Assembly: GCF_900198365.1 (NCBI RefSeq)
Contig: NZ_FZMS01000009.1
Location: forward strand, 62,001 to 126,000
Direction: 5' to 3'
DNA from: Helicobacter bilis
GTDB lineage: Bacteria; Campylobacterota; Campylobacteria; Campylobacterales; Helicobacteraceae
Length of the DNA stretch: 64,000 nucleotides
In this document: piece after piece, positions 35,577 through 46,138 of the stretch
How positions within the stretch are numbered: position 1 is the first letter of the stretch
Layout: each line of letters starts with the position of its first letter
The notes under the pieces: model-generated
Databases searched by the model: none
What the model was told of the DNA's origin: nothing
The model's input: only the letters and a program-made list of their open reading frames with translations
Position numbers and translations under genes: made by a program

Positions 35577-37388
35577 ATGTTAAATTATGGTGGTGTGGCT
35601 ATGTTGGCTAGGTTTCAATCTTTAATACGACAATATTCTATAACTATAATGGTGATTATTGTAATCTATGCGTTGTCAGTGAATGAGCAGCTTGGAAAAT
35701 TATGTGCTGGGGTTGCTATTTTGCTTTTTGGTATGCTTTTTTTAGGCGATGGGTTTAAGGCATTTTCTGGTGGATTTTTGGAAAAAACACTTACAAATTC
35801 CACAAAGACATCGCTTCGTAGCGTAATATTTGGCACGATCGTTACCACGCTTATGCAGTCATCAAGCCTTGTTTCAGTTTTATCTATCTCATTTGTGAGT
35901 GCCTCTTTAATCACTTTGATACAGGGTATTGGCGTGATGTTTGGGGCAAATCTTGGCAATACGACTGGTTCATGGCTTATCGCTGGGGCTTCTTCAATCA
36001 GCATTTCATCACTTGCCCTGCCGCTTATTGTCGGTGGTTTGCTTTTTAACTTTCAAAGCAATTTACTCTATAAAGGTGTGGGTAAGATTCTAGCGGGGCT
36101 TGGCTTCTTTTTCTTAGGCGTGTTTTATATTAAGGCTGGTTTTGAGGGTTTTAAAGATGTTATGGACTTATCTCAATATGAGTTTGAGGGTTATAAGGCG
36201 GTGCTTGGCTTCCTTTTTATAGGCGCATTGATTACTTCAATTATTCAAAGCTCACATGCTACACTTGCGATCATTATTACCGCATATTTTGAGCAGCAGA
36301 TAGGCTATGAGCAGGCTTTAGCTGCGGTGCTTGGCACAAGTGTTGGTGGGGTGGTAACTGCTCTTGTGGCTTCAATTAGCACAAATATTGAGGGGAGAAG
36401 ATTAGCGGTTGCAAATTGTATTTTTAACTTTACGACCGTGTTTATTGTCGCAGTGTTTTTTAACTACTTTGTGATGATAAATAATGCGATTTCTGATGCT
36501 ATTGGCTTGGAGCAAGATTCTATTCTTAGACTTGCCGTATTTCATACGCTTTTTAACCTTTTTGGTGTTGTGTTACTTATCGCATTTATACCAAAGATTG
36601 CTAACTTTCTCACTAAAACTTTAAAAGGACACAATACAGGCGAGAATGTGCCTTTATTTATCAATGATAGCATATTGCCATATAAAGATACTGCGCTTGA
36701 AGCACTTGATAATGAAGTCAAGCATCTCTATGATAATGCGTTTGCAATCATTTCTCATACGATAGGATTCTCTAGAGCAGACATTCGCTCCACAAAAGAG
36801 TTTGATGAGATAAAAAATAATAAAGACTGGTTTAAGCAAACCTTTAATGTTACCGAGCTTTACAACACGCAAATTAAAGTATTATTTAATGCAATCATGG
36901 ACTTTTCTACAAAGTTACAAACTTTTGCAAATGAAACACAATATGTTGAACGCATTGTGGTATTACAGATTGCCTCAAGGAAAATCGCAGAAGCGACCAA
37001 AAATATCGGTTTATTACAAGCAAATATGAAAAAACATGCAACAGGTAATAATCCTGCATTGCAAAAAGAATATGATGATATGCGTTTGGAGTTAGGACAG
37101 CTTTTGCGTATGATTGAAGAGATTAAACACGCACCAAAAGAAAGTCTGGAAGCCCTAAAAGATGACCTTAAAAAACAAAAGAAGTTTTTTAAACAACAGG
37201 ATAAAGACGCCTTTAATGTCGTAGAAAAGCTGATACAAGAAAATGCAATTAATGCGGCTAATGGCACTTCGCTTTTGAATGATTTATCATTTATCCACAA
37301 TGTAGCAAAAGAACTCATTAGTGCGGCAAATCATATCTATGGCATGTCAGATATTAAGGCAGTTGGCAAAGCAAATATACAGGATTAG
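35577..37388 (+). CDS. Na+/phosphate cotransporter family protein (NptA/YjbB type) with PhoU-like C-terminus
   Basis: 603 residues. About 9 membrane helices in two inverted repeats carry the signature QSSSLVSVLSISFVSASLIT and QSSHATLAIIITAYFEQQIG (QSSS/QSSH loops), with GANLGNTTGSWLIAG. The C-terminal 230 residues are helical like PhoU. It exports or imports phosphate with Na+. The start is uncertain between ATG 35577 and ATG 35601 (GGTGGTGTGGCT upstream of the latter). Confidence 0.85.
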   Translation: MLNYGGVAMLARFQSLIRQYSITIMVIIVIYALSVNEQLGKLCAGVAILLFGMLFLGDGFKAFSGGFLEKTLTNSTKTSLRSVIFGTIVTTLMQSSSLVSVLSISFVSASLITLIQGIGVMFGANLGNTTGSWLIAGASSISISSLALPLIVGGLLFNFQSNLLYKGVGKILAGLGFFFLGVFYIKAGFEGFKDVMDLSQYEFEGYKAVLGFLFIGALITSIIQSSHATLAIIITAYFEQQIGYEQALAAVLGTSVGGVVTALVASISTNIEGRRLAVANCIFNFTTVFIVAVFFNYFVMINNAISDAIGLEQDSILRLAVFHTLFNLFGVVLLIAFIPKIANFLTKTLKGHNTGENVPLFINDSILPYKDTALEALDNEVKHLYDNAFAIISHTIGFSRADIRSTKEFDEIKNNKDWFKQTFNVTELYNTQIKVLFNAIMDFSTKLQTFANETQYVERIVVLQIASRKIAEATKNIGLLQANMKKHATGNNPALQKEYDDMRLELGQLLRMIEEIKHAPKESLEALKDDLKKQKKFFKQQDKDAFNVVEKLIQENAINAANGTSLLNDLSFIHNVAKELISAANHIYGMSDIKAVGKANIQD

Positions 37389-37393
37389 GGGCT

Positions 37394-37423
37394 AATAAGT
37401 GTTGCTTTAGACGCTTATTTTTT
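37394..37423 (+). terminator. Rho-independent terminator after the cotransporter
   Basis: AATAAGTG / CGCTTATT form an 8-bp stem (one G-U pair) with a 10-base loop, directly followed by a run of T. Confidence 0.65.
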
Positions 37424-37685
37424 GCAGATTCTCTAGTTTTGATTTATCGCTATGCTTTCTTACACTTAATTCCATGTTTTGCTATCTTTTTGCAATTTTG
37501 CTTTATTGTTCATAAACTTTCATATATTTACTTCTAAACTCACATTTAAAGCAATGTGGATTTGATTTTTTTTAATTCCACTTTTACACAAGCTAATACA
37601 AAACAAAGAAAAAGTAAAAATATACAAAACTCTAACATTTTTTAGGTATTATAACGGCTATTTGCCTATGAAAAGTGAGGAATAT

Positions 37686-38582
37686 ATGCCATTAGGTGCG
37701 ATGAGTGCATTAATCACCCCATTTAAGAATGGAAAAATAGACACGCAGACTTACGAGTATCTTATCAAGCGACAAATCAAATATGGTATGGACGCATGTG
37801 TGCCAGCAGGCACAACTGGTGAGAGTGCTACTATGAGTCATAGCGAACATAAAGAGTGTATAGAAATTGCCGTGCAGACATGTAAAAACACAGGCATAAA
37901 GGTATTGGCAGGGGCTGGAAGTAATAATACGACTGAAGCCGTTGAGTTAGCACAATTTGCAGAAAAGTGTGGTGCAGATGCTATATTATCAGTTGCCCCA
38001 TATTACAATAAGCCCACGCAAGAGGGCATTTATAGACACTATAAGGCAATAGCAGATTCTGTAAATATACCTATTATGCTTTATAATGTCCCATCACGCA
38101 CAGGCTGTAATATCGAGGTAGAAACAGCAATAAGGCTTTTTAAATCAGTAAAAAATATATATGCGATTAAGGAAGCAAGTGGTATGCTTGATAAAGTGTA
38201 TTCACTTATGAATATGCAAGAGAGTAATTCACAAAAGAGATTGCATATTTTAAGCGGTGATGATGCGCTTAATTATGGGATTTTATGCAGTGGTGGAAGT
38301 GGCGTTGTATCAGTAACGGGCAATATTTTCCCACAAGATATTGCTAACCTTTGTCATTTTGCAATAGAGCAAAAAAATGATGAGAGTTTAGCTATTTCTA
38401 ATAAACTTTATGATATAAATAAAGCTTTGTTTTTTGAAAGCAATCCCATCCCGATTAAAGCGGCGATGTTTTTGCAGGGGCTTATCCCTACTTTGGAATA
38501 TCGACTGCCATTGTGTGAGCCAAGCAAGGAATGCAAAGCGTTGCTTGAGAAAACTTTACAACATTATGAGGTGCAAAAATGA
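37686..38582 (+). CDS. dapA: 4-hydroxy-tetrahydrodipicolinate synthase
   Basis: 298 residues from ATG 37686. Motifs: [39 protein letters not shown] (active-site Tyr), [12 protein letters not shown], and AIKEASG (Schiff-base Lys). It condenses pyruvate with aspartate semialdehyde for lysine and meso-diaminopimelate of peptidoglycan. GTGAGGA lies 5 bases before this ATG; a longer TTG frame starts at 37662. The stop overlaps the next gene (ATGA). The dapA-SDR order is the same in H. pylori and Campylobacter. Confidence 0.93.
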   Translation: MPLGAMSALITPFKNGKIDTQTYEYLIKRQIKYGMDACVPAGTTGESATMSHSEHKECIEIAVQTCKNTGIKVLAGAGSNNTTEAVELAQFAEKCGADAILSVAPYYNKPTQEGIYRHYKAIADSVNIPIMLYNVPSRTGCNIEVETAIRLFKSVKNIYAIKEASGMLDKVYSLMNMQESNSQKRLHILSGDDALNYGILCSGGSGVVSVTGNIFPQDIANLCHFAIEQKNDESLAISNKLYDINKALFFESNPIPIKAAMFLQGLIPTLEYRLPLCEPSKECKALLEKTLQHYEVQK

Positions 38583-39376
38583 AAGAACAACTTACAAGTG
38601 AATACATGAAAGGCAAGACTCTGGTTATAAGTGGTGCTACTCGGGGTATCGGCAAGGCTATTCTTTATCGCTTTGCACGAGAAGGTGTGAATGTAGCTTT
38701 TACTTATAATAAGAATGAAGAGGAAGCACAAAAAATCGCACAAGATTTAGAATCTAAGTATCAAATCAAGGCAAGATATTATCCGCTTAATGTATTAGAG
38801 CCAGAGCAGTATGTAGGGCTATTTGAGCAGATTGATAAAGATTTTGATCGAGTGGATTTCTTTATATCAAATGCTATTATTTATGGACGAAGTGTTGTTG
38901 GTGGGTTTGCACCATTTATGCGTTTAAAGCCTAAAGGGTTAAATAATATTTACACAGCAACCGTGTTAGCCTTTGTCGTAGGTGCACAAGAGGCAGTTAA
39001 GCGTATGCAAAAAGTAGGCGGTGGCAATATTGTAACACTTAGCTCCACAGGAAATCTTGTCTATATGCCAAACTATGCAGGGCATGGTAACTCTAAAAAT
39101 GCGGTAGAAACAATGGTAAAATACGCCGCACAAGATTTAGGCGAGTTTAATATCCGCGTAAATGCAGTGAGTGGCGGACCCATTGACACAGATGCACTAA
39201 AAGCTTTCCCAGATTATGATGAGGTAAAAGCAAAGGTTGAAGAACAAAGTCCATTAAAAAGAATGGGAACGCCAAATGACTTAGCAGGGGCTGCATTCTT
39301 CCTTTGTGATAATACGCAAAGCTCTTGGCTAACGGGACAAACTATTGTAATTGATGGTGGCACAACTTTCGTATAA
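38579..39376 (+). CDS. Short-chain dehydrogenase (HdhA/FabL-like)
   Basis: 265 residues. Rossmann motif [13 protein letters not shown], then SNAI in place of NNAG, catalytic SSTGN with [14 protein letters not shown] (Tyr-x-x-x-x-x-Lys spacing rather than YxxxK), and the C-terminal [14 protein letters not shown]. The wider Tyr-Lys spacing recalls enoyl-ACP reductases of the FabI/FabL group, so fatty acid synthesis is as likely as the traditional 7-alpha-hydroxysteroid dehydrogenase label of its homologue next to dapA. Translationally coupled to dapA. Confidence 0.8.
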   Translation: MKEQLTSEYMKGKTLVISGATRGIGKAILYRFAREGVNVAFTYNKNEEEAQKIAQDLESKYQIKARYYPLNVLEPEQYVGLFEQIDKDFDRVDFFISNAIIYGRSVVGGFAPFMRLKPKGLNNIYTATVLAFVVGAQEAVKRMQKVGGGNIVTLSSTGNLVYMPNYAGHGNSKNAVETMVKYAAQDLGEFNIRVNAVSGGPIDTDALKAFPDYDEVKAKVEEQSPLKRMGTPNDLAGAAFFLCDNTQSSWLTGQTIVIDGGTTFV

Positions 39377-39411
39377 GATTGAAGTTTTAAAGTGTGTATT
39401 TTGGGTGCATA

Positions 39412-41349
39412 ATGCAGATATTGAATGCAATTATACGCAAGTATAGGGCATTTAGGGACTTTTGGCATACGCATATTGCTACTTATACTTACATCGACTT
39501 GTATCCGCATTTAAAGACTCCCTTAGATACTAACAATTCTGCACCAAATAAAAACAACTCAATAGATTCTGCATGCAATACTGCCCGCAATAAAGAGAGA
39601 GAAACTATAGAATCTATCCAACCTTATGTAGCACAAAATGAAACAGGTCTAGAATCTAGCATAAGTTTCGATAGGTTAAGTGATTCTAAGGATAGTAATG
39701 AGAAGTTAGAATCTAATAATTATGATTCAAGATTTAGTGCTAATTTAAATAATAGTGAAAGTTTAGATTCTATACACTCCACATTACAAAACTCCGCTTT
39801 CGCACAAACCACTATCACGCAAACAACAGAGAGTTTAGAGTCTAGTCCAAATGGGTGGGTGCAGGGTGCAGTAGTGCAAAATAAGGAAAATCTAAAACCT
39901 AGCCCTAGTGTCAGCAAATCGCAAGATTTCATAAGTAAATCAACACAGCATCTAGATTTCAATACGACGGCTTGTCATATTAACCTTGAGCAAAGCGAAA
40001 GGGAAATATCTAGCATAGAGTTAGAACAGAATCTAGATTCTAAACCAGCTTGTTATGTTGAGCGTAGCGAAACATCTAATATAGAATCTAAAACAGATTT
40101 TTCGCTTAACGCTCAAAATGACAATAAACAAAATCTAGATTCTATAAAATCTATGCCCCAAAGTTCAACATCCGCACAAGTAGCACAAAACCTAGATTCC
40201 AAAAATCATGCCCTAAACTCCCAGCCCCAAGCAGATTTAACACGAAATTTATACTCCACACAAACAACAAATAAAAATCCCAGCACAAAAGATACAATCC
40301 ATTCCACACAGAATCTAACTCAAGCAAATCTAACCCCCTTGCTCCACGCCCTAAAAAAGCCCTATATCACATTAAATCAATTAAATAGCAATCACACAAA
40401 GCCACACCCACTAGCAAATATATTTCATTGCAAGAAAAGTATGCGAATGTATTATACAATCCTGCCGCTAAACTCATTAGAAGCAAGTAATATTGACATT
40501 GAAAAAAGCGAGTTAAAAAGCCCAAATATGCTAGATTCCATCGTGCCACTAAAAGCAAAAAGCAATGGATTAATACCTTACAACTATGAATGCAAATATT
40601 TCTTACAGAATCAAAACAAAACACATTTTAACTTTCAGCTTTTTGCGATAAAAAGTGAAGTTCTAGAATCTTATGCCCTAAAGTATTCAGGCAAGATTCT
40701 ATGCTTAAACCCACTTGAAATGTTTTCATCGCTTTTCACACTCTACCCGCATTTAAAACGCTACACCATCATTTTTCAAGATTCTAACAAACATGCCTCA
40801 TGCCATTACACACAGGGCTTTTTAACCATAAGTGTTGTGTTGGAACGCACTGAAGCCTTGCAGAATTATTATTCATTGATTGAGGATTTTGGTGAGATTT
40901 TTTATTGTGATTTTAGTGGCAAGGCAGATTTATTGCTAGATTTTAAGGACATTGCAAGCCTATTTAACCTGCCTTTGAAAGAATGTTTGCAGCTACTTGC
41001 ATTAGAGTATATCCGCACAAAACCAGCTTATATTCACTTTTACGCAAGGGCATTTTATAGTATGCGTTCATTCCTAAAAATGCTTTTATTTGCAACTTTA
41101 TGTATATTTATATTCTATTTTTTAGCACTTTTTTATCATAAATATGAGTATTTTCAATATCTAAGGCATGAAGCCCTTACACATAGCACGCAAATAGATT
41201 CCCTCTATCACAAAAAGCAGCAATATCCACTCATGTATGAAAAACTTTTTGAAAATCTTTTAACTAAGCAAAGCCTAAATTTTTGCTTGCAACAAGACTA
41301 TAACGAGATAGAATCTACATGGATACAAACAGATTGTAATAAACCTTGA
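39412..41349 (+). CDS. Ser/Asn-rich membrane-anchored protein of unknown function
   Basis: About 645 residues. Residues 30-310 are low complexity (Ser, Asn, Gln, Asp/Glu-Ser pairs) and contain an in-frame palindromic repeat. About 315-540 is a folded domain (LHALKKPYITLNQLNSNHTK, IDEFGEIFY-like LIEDFGEIFYCDFSGKADLL). A membrane helix follows (KMLLFATLCIFIFYFLALFY, about 555-575), then an 80-residue tail. By position it equals the uncharacterised gene after the SDR in H. pylori. Start uncertain: ATG 39412 or GTG 39394, neither with a strong ribosome site. Confidence 0.6.
   Translation: MQILNAIIRKYRAFRDFWHTHIATYTYIDLYPHLKTPLDTNNSAPNKNNSIDSACNTARNKERETIESIQPYVAQNETGLESSISFDRLSDSKDSNEKLESNNYDSRFSANLNNSESLDSIHSTLQNSAFAQTTITQTTESLESSPNGWVQGAVVQNKENLKPSPSVSKSQDFISKSTQHLDFNTTACHINLEQSEREISSIELEQNLDSKPACYVERSETSNIESKTDFSLNAQNDNKQNLDSIKSMPQSSTSAQVAQNLDSKNHALNSQPQADLTRNLYSTQTTNKNPSTKDTIHSTQNLTQANLTPLLHALKKPYITLNQLNSNHTKPHPLANIFHCKKSMRMYYTILPLNSLEASNIDIEKSELKSPNMLDSIVPLKAKSNGLIPYNYECKYFLQNQNKTHFNFQLFAIKSEVLESYALKYSGKILCLNPLEMFSSLFTLYPHLKRYTIIFQDSNKHASCHYTQGFLTISVVLERTEALQNYYSLIEDFGEIFYCDFSGKADLLLDFKDIASLFNLPLKECLQLLALEYIRTKPAYIHFYARAFYSMRSFLKMLLFATLCIFIFYFLALFYHKYEYFQYLRHEALTHSTQIDSLYHKKQQYPLMYEKLFENLLTKQSLNFCLQQDYNEIESTWIQTDCNKP
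39966..40128 (+). repeat. In-frame palindromic repeats, two related units
   Basis: Unit 1 begins GGCTTGTCATATTAACCTTG and includes GAGCAAAGCGAAAGGGAAAT. Unit 2 runs from TTGTTATGTTGAGCGTAGCG (about 40051) to CGCTTAACGCTCAAAATGAC (about 40125). The two ends of unit 2 are near inverted repeats. Both stay in frame and encode CHINLEQSERE and CYVERSETSN...DFSLNAQNDN. Same family as the element at 19168-19308. Confidence 0.65.
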
Positions 41350-41358
41350 TAGCTAATA

Positions 41359-41397
41359 ATGTAAAGTTTTTACTATTTTTGTAAAAATATTTTACAT
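41359..41397 (+). promoter_or_regulatory. Imperfect palindromic operator upstream of the HTH gene
   Basis: ATGTAAAGTTTTTAC and GTAAAAATATTTTACAT face each other across 7 bases. Another half-site ATGTAAAG follows at about 41413, and a possible -10 (TAATAT) near 41425. Likely binding site of the regulator encoded 56 bases downstream (autoregulation, inference). Confidence 0.5.
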
Positions 41398-41452
41398 TTA
41401 TATTGACAATATATGTAAAGTATGCTAATATTCTAAGCATAAAGGACATAAT

Positions 41453-41908
41453 ATGGATAAAAACAGCACATTAAGAGATCGCCTGCGGGAGTTAGGCATA
41501 AAGATTGTAGATTTAGCAAATATGCTAGATATATCACGCCCCACACTCTATAAGCATATAGAATCTTATGAGACAAATGCGTTAGAAAATCTTGATTCTA
41601 GCTATATCGCATTGTTTAATTACATTACGCAAAATGAGTTTATCAATGCGAAAAATGTCTTTATCTATATCACGCAAAATATCTTAAGACTTAAAGAGAA
41701 AGATTTTCAGAACAAGGTAACAATCACAGGCAACGCACAAAAAGATGCTTTCATTACCTTGCTTTTAGAATCTAATCGCTTTGATGACTTACTTGGCTAT
41801 TTTATTTCATGTTATGAACTTTTAGAGAAAGACACATTAAGCGATGAAAGCAAGGCATTTTTGCAACCACTTTTAAAGCTTTATGAAAGTCTTGGTTTAA
41901 AACTTTAA
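41453..41908 (+). CDS. Helix-turn-helix transcriptional regulator
   Basis: 151 residues. The N-terminus LRDRLRELGIKIVDLANMLD, ISRPTLYKHIESYE is a compact HTH (about 8-40). The rest is helical and may dimerise. AAAGGACATAAT precedes the ATG, and a palindrome lies upstream. It is 21 bases before a small gene, giving a two-gene unit reminiscent of regulator-effector or antitoxin-toxin pairs; nothing in the partner shows a known toxin fold. Confidence 0.65.
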   Translation: MDKNSTLRDRLRELGIKIVDLANMLDISRPTLYKHIESYETNALENLDSSYIALFNYITQNEFINAKNVFIYITQNILRLKEKDFQNKVTITGNAQKDAFITLLLESNRFDDLLGYFISCYELLEKDTLSDESKAFLQPLLKLYESLGLKL

Positions 41909-41929
41909 TTTTATTATAAGGAGCATATT

Positions 41930-42226
41930 ATGGCAAAGAAAGAAACACAGCAAAGAGTTTTGGTAATCAAAAACCTTAAAAATATCGGCGTTAGTCAAAT
42001 GGATTCTGATTATAACTTAAGCGATAAACCAGAAGAATTAGTTCTAAATACAAGCTATACAGGCGATCATCATGGCGGCTTAGTAACATCACTATTGAAA
42101 AAAATTGACTATATTGCCTGTGAAACACATGCTAGATTTTTTGAAGATGGGGAAGAAAGACTTGCCAAACTAAGAGAGTTAATCACAGAGGCTGGTGCCA
42201 ACAATATTCTTTTAGACTGGATATAG
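41930..42226 (+). CDS. Small hypothetical protein (98 aa) paired with the HTH gene
   Basis: MAKKETQQRVLVIKNLKNIG..., ending GANNILLDWI. Soluble, acidic, with a His-rich turn (TGDHHGGLVTSLLKKI) and a helical C-terminus. AAGGAGCATATT precedes the ATG. Not recognised. Shares the operator of the preceding regulator gene. Confidence 0.6.
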   Translation: MAKKETQQRVLVIKNLKNIGVSQMDSDYNLSDKPEELVLNTSYTGDHHGGLVTSLLKKIDYIACETHARFFEDGEERLAKLRELITEAGANNILLDWI

Positions 42227-42384
42227 AATCCTTCTTTATAATTACAAAAAAAATTCGATAAGATTTATACATAAGTCTATACTTTTGCTTTTTTTGTATT
42301 AATAAAGGAATGATACTTCAGGCAAATTTTAGACTATTCGTTGCTTTGATATTTCACACATGATATATAAGAACTTGTTTTTTA

Positions 42385-43791
42385 TCACTTATACCACTTA
42401 GGGAGCTTTTCCATACCAGAATCTTTAAACATATCTATTTTGCTTTTAGCATTTATCTCCCAGTAATCTAAGTCTTGATTAAAGCTTGTAGCACTCTCGA
42501 ACATTCTATCCATATATCTTACATTGTGCATACGCCAGAATCTTAACTCTTGATTAAAAGAAGTTGCATTTCTAAACATTTCGCTAGTATTCCACACATC
42601 AGCAAGATTCCATTTATTTAAGGGCTGATTAAACTCTTTTGCATTTTTAAACATAGCACTCATGCTTGTTACATGGCTTACATTCCATGTGTTTAGGCTT
42701 TGATTAAATTTCAATGCCCCTTCAAACATAGATCGCATTTCACGCACTTTTGACACATTCCAAGATTCTAAAGGTTGGTTAAACTCTTTTGCATTTTTAA
42801 ACATAGCAAACATACTTTCCACTCTACCTACATTCCAAGAATTTAGGGGTTGATTAAAGCTTATTGCATTTTCAAACATATTTTCCATATATTTTACTTT
42901 ACTTACATTCCAAGCGTTAATATTTTGATTAAAAGAAGTAGCAAAAGCAAACATGGCATTCATATTGATGACATTTGCCACATTAAGAGATTCTAAAGCG
43001 CCATTAAAAGACTTTGCACCAAAAAACATCTCACGCATACTTTCGACATTTCTTGTGTCCCATTTATTTAGACTTTGGTTAAAACTTTCTGCTTCAAAAA
43101 ACATGGCATTCATATAACGCACATTCGCCACATTCCAAGATTCTAAAGACTGATTAAAAGCTTTAGCTCTTGCAAACATGTTATTCATGCTTTCAACTTT
43201 AGCTACATTCCATCGTGAAATATCTTGATTAAACTGCATGGCATCAGCAAACATAAAGTCCATATTTGTAACATTTGCTACATTCCATTTAGAAATATCA
43301 TGGTTGAAATACTTTGCATGATCAAACATTGCATACATATTGGTAACATTTTTGACATTCCAAGATTCTATACCGCTAAAATCTCTCCGCATCGAGTTTT
43401 TAAATAACGCACTCATGTCTGTAACCGCACTTGTATCAATGTCGCCTAGCTTTATGGTATTATTATCCACAAGGGCTTTTAGCTCGTTTTTTGTCTGCGG
43501 TGCGTGAAGTTTTTTTGTAGTTTTTGGTTTTGTAGCTTTTTGTTTAGAAACTAGCTTTTCTTCTGTGTCTTTTAGATTAGATTCTAGGCTTGTATCTTGT
43601 GTTTTTGTGTCTTGTTTTTTATCTTTATTTACATTGCTTTTAGAATCTTCTGTGTTTGGGTCAGCTTTAGAATCTTTTTCTGTTTTACTCGTAGTTTCTT
43701 TAGAATCTTTAGAATCCGGTGTTGTATTTTTCACACAACCTAGCATTACAATATGACAAAAAAATAAAGTGGCAATAAAGATAAAACGCAT
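42385..43791 (-). CDS. BspA-type (DUF285) repeat lipoprotein
   Basis: 468 residues. The lipoprotein signal MRFIFIATLFFCHIVMLGC carries the lipobox Cys at 19. A Lys/Asp/Ser/Thr-rich linker (20-95) is followed by about 13 repeats of 25 residues of the pattern M-x-x-MF-x-x-A-x-x-FNQ-x-L-x-x-WNV-x-x-V (about 125-455). Such leucine-rich-like surface proteins mediate adhesion in other bacteria. AAAGGAATAGTT precedes the ATG. Repeats differ at many positions, so recent expansion is unlikely. Confidence 0.85.
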   Translation of the reverse strand: MRFIFIATLFFCHIVMLGCVKNTTPDSKDSKETTSKTEKDSKADPNTEDSKSNVNKDKKQDTKTQDTSLESNLKDTEEKLVSKQKATKPKTTKKLHAPQTKNELKALVDNNTIKLGDIDTSAVTDMSALFKNSMRRDFSGIESWNVKNVTNMYAMFDHAKYFNHDISKWNVANVTNMDFMFADAMQFNQDISRWNVAKVESMNNMFARAKAFNQSLESWNVANVRYMNAMFFEAESFNQSLNKWDTRNVESMREMFFGAKSFNGALESLNVANVINMNAMFAFATSFNQNINAWNVSKVKYMENMFENAISFNQPLNSWNVGRVESMFAMFKNAKEFNQPLESWNVSKVREMRSMFEGALKFNQSLNTWNVSHVTSMSAMFKNAKEFNQPLNKWNLADVWNTSEMFRNATSFNQELRFWRMHNVRYMDRMFESATSFNQDLDYWEINAKSKIDMFKDSGMEKLPKWYK

Positions 43792-43838
43792 AACTATTCC
43801 TTTACTTTATAGATTCTAAAACTTAGCATGATTTAGGG

Positions 43839-46130
43839 CTATATAATCTCTTGCCTTTGTTTTTGTATATCAAACACAAGGGTATTATTTTTTACATTAA
43901 TATGGGCTACCCCGCCTTTACGCAGTTCTCCAAATAGCATGGCATTGCTTAAAGGAAGCTTAATAGCAGAATCTATAGTTTTTTTAATCTCCCTTGCCCC
44001 AAGTGCTTTATCAATAGATTGTTGCGCTATAAATTGTGCGGCTTTTGTGCTAAGCTTTAGCGTAATATGCTTTTCTTTTAGCGTTTCGTTTAAATCGGCG
44101 ATATATTTTTGTGCGATTTTTTGCAGTTCATTCACACCAAGTGGCATAAAGGGGATAATCGCATCAAGCCTACTGCGAAACTCTGGGCTAAAAGTATCCT
44201 TAATCGCCATGCCAACTCTATGCTCACTTGTATCAAGGAATCCCACAGAGTTACCCTCTTTACTCCCTGCATTACTCGTCATAATCAAAATCACATTTTT
44301 AAAGTCAGCTTTATTATTTTGATTATCCGTTAATGTCGCAGAATCCATGATTTGCAACAAAATATTATACACATCGCTGTGTGCCTTTTCAATCTCATCA
44401 AGCAATAATACACAATGCGGATTTATGCGTATTTTATTGATTAAAAGCCCACCTTCTTCATAGCCTACATATCCAGCAGGAGAGCCAATCAGCTTACTAA
44501 TGCTATGAGATTCTGCGTATTCACTCATATCGATTCGCTCAAATTTAATGCCAAGTATTTTTGCTAATTCCTTGCTTAACTCAGTCTTGCCAACACCAGA
44601 AGGACCAGTGAAGAGAAAACTTGCAATTGGGCGGTGCAATTCACCCAAACCAGCCTTATTAATTTTTATCTTTTCTACGATTTTCTCAATTGCTTTATCT
44701 TGAGAAAAAATGCGTTTTTTAAGTTTTGATTCTAGATTCTTTAATAGCATACTTTCATCGGCATTAATCGTTGATTTTGGAATGTTTGTAATTGAAGCCA
44801 TAAGCGATTCAATATGCTCTTTGGTGATGATTTTATGCTGTGTTTTAGAATCTTTTTTTGTTTTCTTTGTCTTTGTTAGCTTCTCTAAAGTCTCATTTTT
44901 TTTCTCATCATTGCATAAAAACTCGTTTAATTGTGCCTTTGCTCCAGCCTCATCCATTAAATCTATGGCTTTATCGGGCAAATGTCTCTCTGTGATATAC
45001 TTGCTTGATAGGCTCACACAGGCTTTTATCGCTTCATTTTCATAGGTTACATTATGAAACTTTTCATAAAGCGGTGCGATTTTCTCAAGGATTAATAGGC
45101 ATTCATCTTCACTTGGCTCTTCGACTTTTATCTGCGTAAAACGGCGTGCTAATGCCTTATCCTTATCAAATGAGTTTTTATAATCATGACTTGTAGTCGC
45201 ACCAATGCAACGCAGTCTCCCACTAGCAAGCATAGGCTTTAAAAGATTTGAAAAGTCCATGCCACCGCTATTTGACTGACCCGCTCCAACAATCATGTGA
45301 ATCTCATCAAAGAAAATAATGATATTCTTATCTTTCTCCACTTCAGCTAGAATCTTTTTAATACGCGTTTCAAACTCGCCACGATACTTTGTCCCCGCCA
45401 CAACAGAGCTTACATCAACCGCATAAATCACATTGTTAAGCAATTTTGCAGGCACACTTCCCTCTACGATACGCAATGCTAAGCCCTCCACAATGGCACT
45501 TTTGCCAACTCCAGCCTCACCTATTAACATAGGATTATTTTTCTTGCGACGGCATAGCACTTGTGCGATTTGATTGATCTCTAAATCTCTACCTATAAGC
45601 GGATCAATTTTTCCTTCAATAGCTAATTGATTAAGATTTTTTGCGTATTTTTCAAGCTGACTTTGAGAATCTTTTGTTTTTTCCCTAGAGACATGCTCAT
45701 CAAAATCTACCACAATACGCATTACATCTTCTATTTGAATGCCTTGTGCTTTTAATAATCTCGCACAATAGCAATCCTCTTCTTGCATAAGGGCTACAAA
45801 AAAATCACCAATTCCAACACTAGCCTTTTGTGCGTTTTTTGCATGTGAAATCATGTGATCAAATACACGCATAAAGGCTGGTGTTTGGTGTGGTGCTTCT
45901 AATTCTTTTAGGGCTCTTCCCTTTGGTATATGTTTTTCTAAATACGCACTAAGAGAATCCATTAAAATCTTTGTATTTGCCCCAGTTGCTTCGACGAGTT
46001 CTCTACCCAAAGGATTCTCAAGCATGACATAAAAAGCATGCTCAATCGTTAAAACATTATGTCGCATATCTTCTACAAAATGAAGTGTTTTTTGAAAAAT
46101 GTTTGATAAAGTCGAATTTAGCTCATCCAT
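43839..46130 (-). CDS. clpA: ATP-dependent Clp protease ATP-binding subunit ClpA
   Basis: 763 residues. N-domain with Clp repeats (1-150), first AAA+ ([34 protein letters not shown]), second AAA+ ([45 protein letters not shown]) and the C-terminal D2-small domain. It unfolds substrates, with ClpS as N-end-rule adaptor, and feeds ClpP. The gene lies 8 bases after clpS, one operon. Confidence 0.95.
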   Translation of the reverse strand: MDELNSTLSNIFQKTLHFVEDMRHNVLTIEHAFYVMLENPLGRELVEATGANTKILMDSLSAYLEKHIPKGRALKELEAPHQTPAFMRVFDHMISHAKNAQKASVGIGDFFVALMQEEDCYCARLLKAQGIQIEDVMRIVVDFDEHVSREKTKDSQSQLEKYAKNLNQLAIEGKIDPLIGRDLEINQIAQVLCRRKKNNPMLIGEAGVGKSAIVEGLALRIVEGSVPAKLLNNVIYAVDVSSVVAGTKYRGEFETRIKKILAEVEKDKNIIIFFDEIHMIVGAGQSNSGGMDFSNLLKPMLASGRLRCIGATTSHDYKNSFDKDKALARRFTQIKVEEPSEDECLLILEKIAPLYEKFHNVTYENEAIKACVSLSSKYITERHLPDKAIDLMDEAGAKAQLNEFLCNDEKKNETLEKLTKTKKTKKDSKTQHKIITKEHIESLMASITNIPKSTINADESMLLKNLESKLKKRIFSQDKAIEKIVEKIKINKAGLGELHRPIASFLFTGPSGVGKTELSKELAKILGIKFERIDMSEYAESHSISKLIGSPAGYVGYEEGGLLINKIRINPHCVLLLDEIEKAHSDVYNILLQIMDSATLTDNQNNKADFKNVILIMTSNAGSKEGNSVGFLDTSEHRVGMAIKDTFSPEFRSRLDAIIPFMPLGVNELQKIAQKYIADLNETLKEKHITLKLSTKAAQFIAQQSIDKALGAREIKKTIDSAIKLPLSNAMLFGELRKGGVAHINVKNNTLVFDIQKQRQEII

Positions 46131-46138
46131 TTTAACCC

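Noticed and set aside
42385-43400. Regular repeats that could be a CRISPR or satellite
   Set aside because: The periodicity of 75 bases is the codon-level repeat of the 25-residue DUF285 units in the lipoprotein; the units diverge freely and are in frame.
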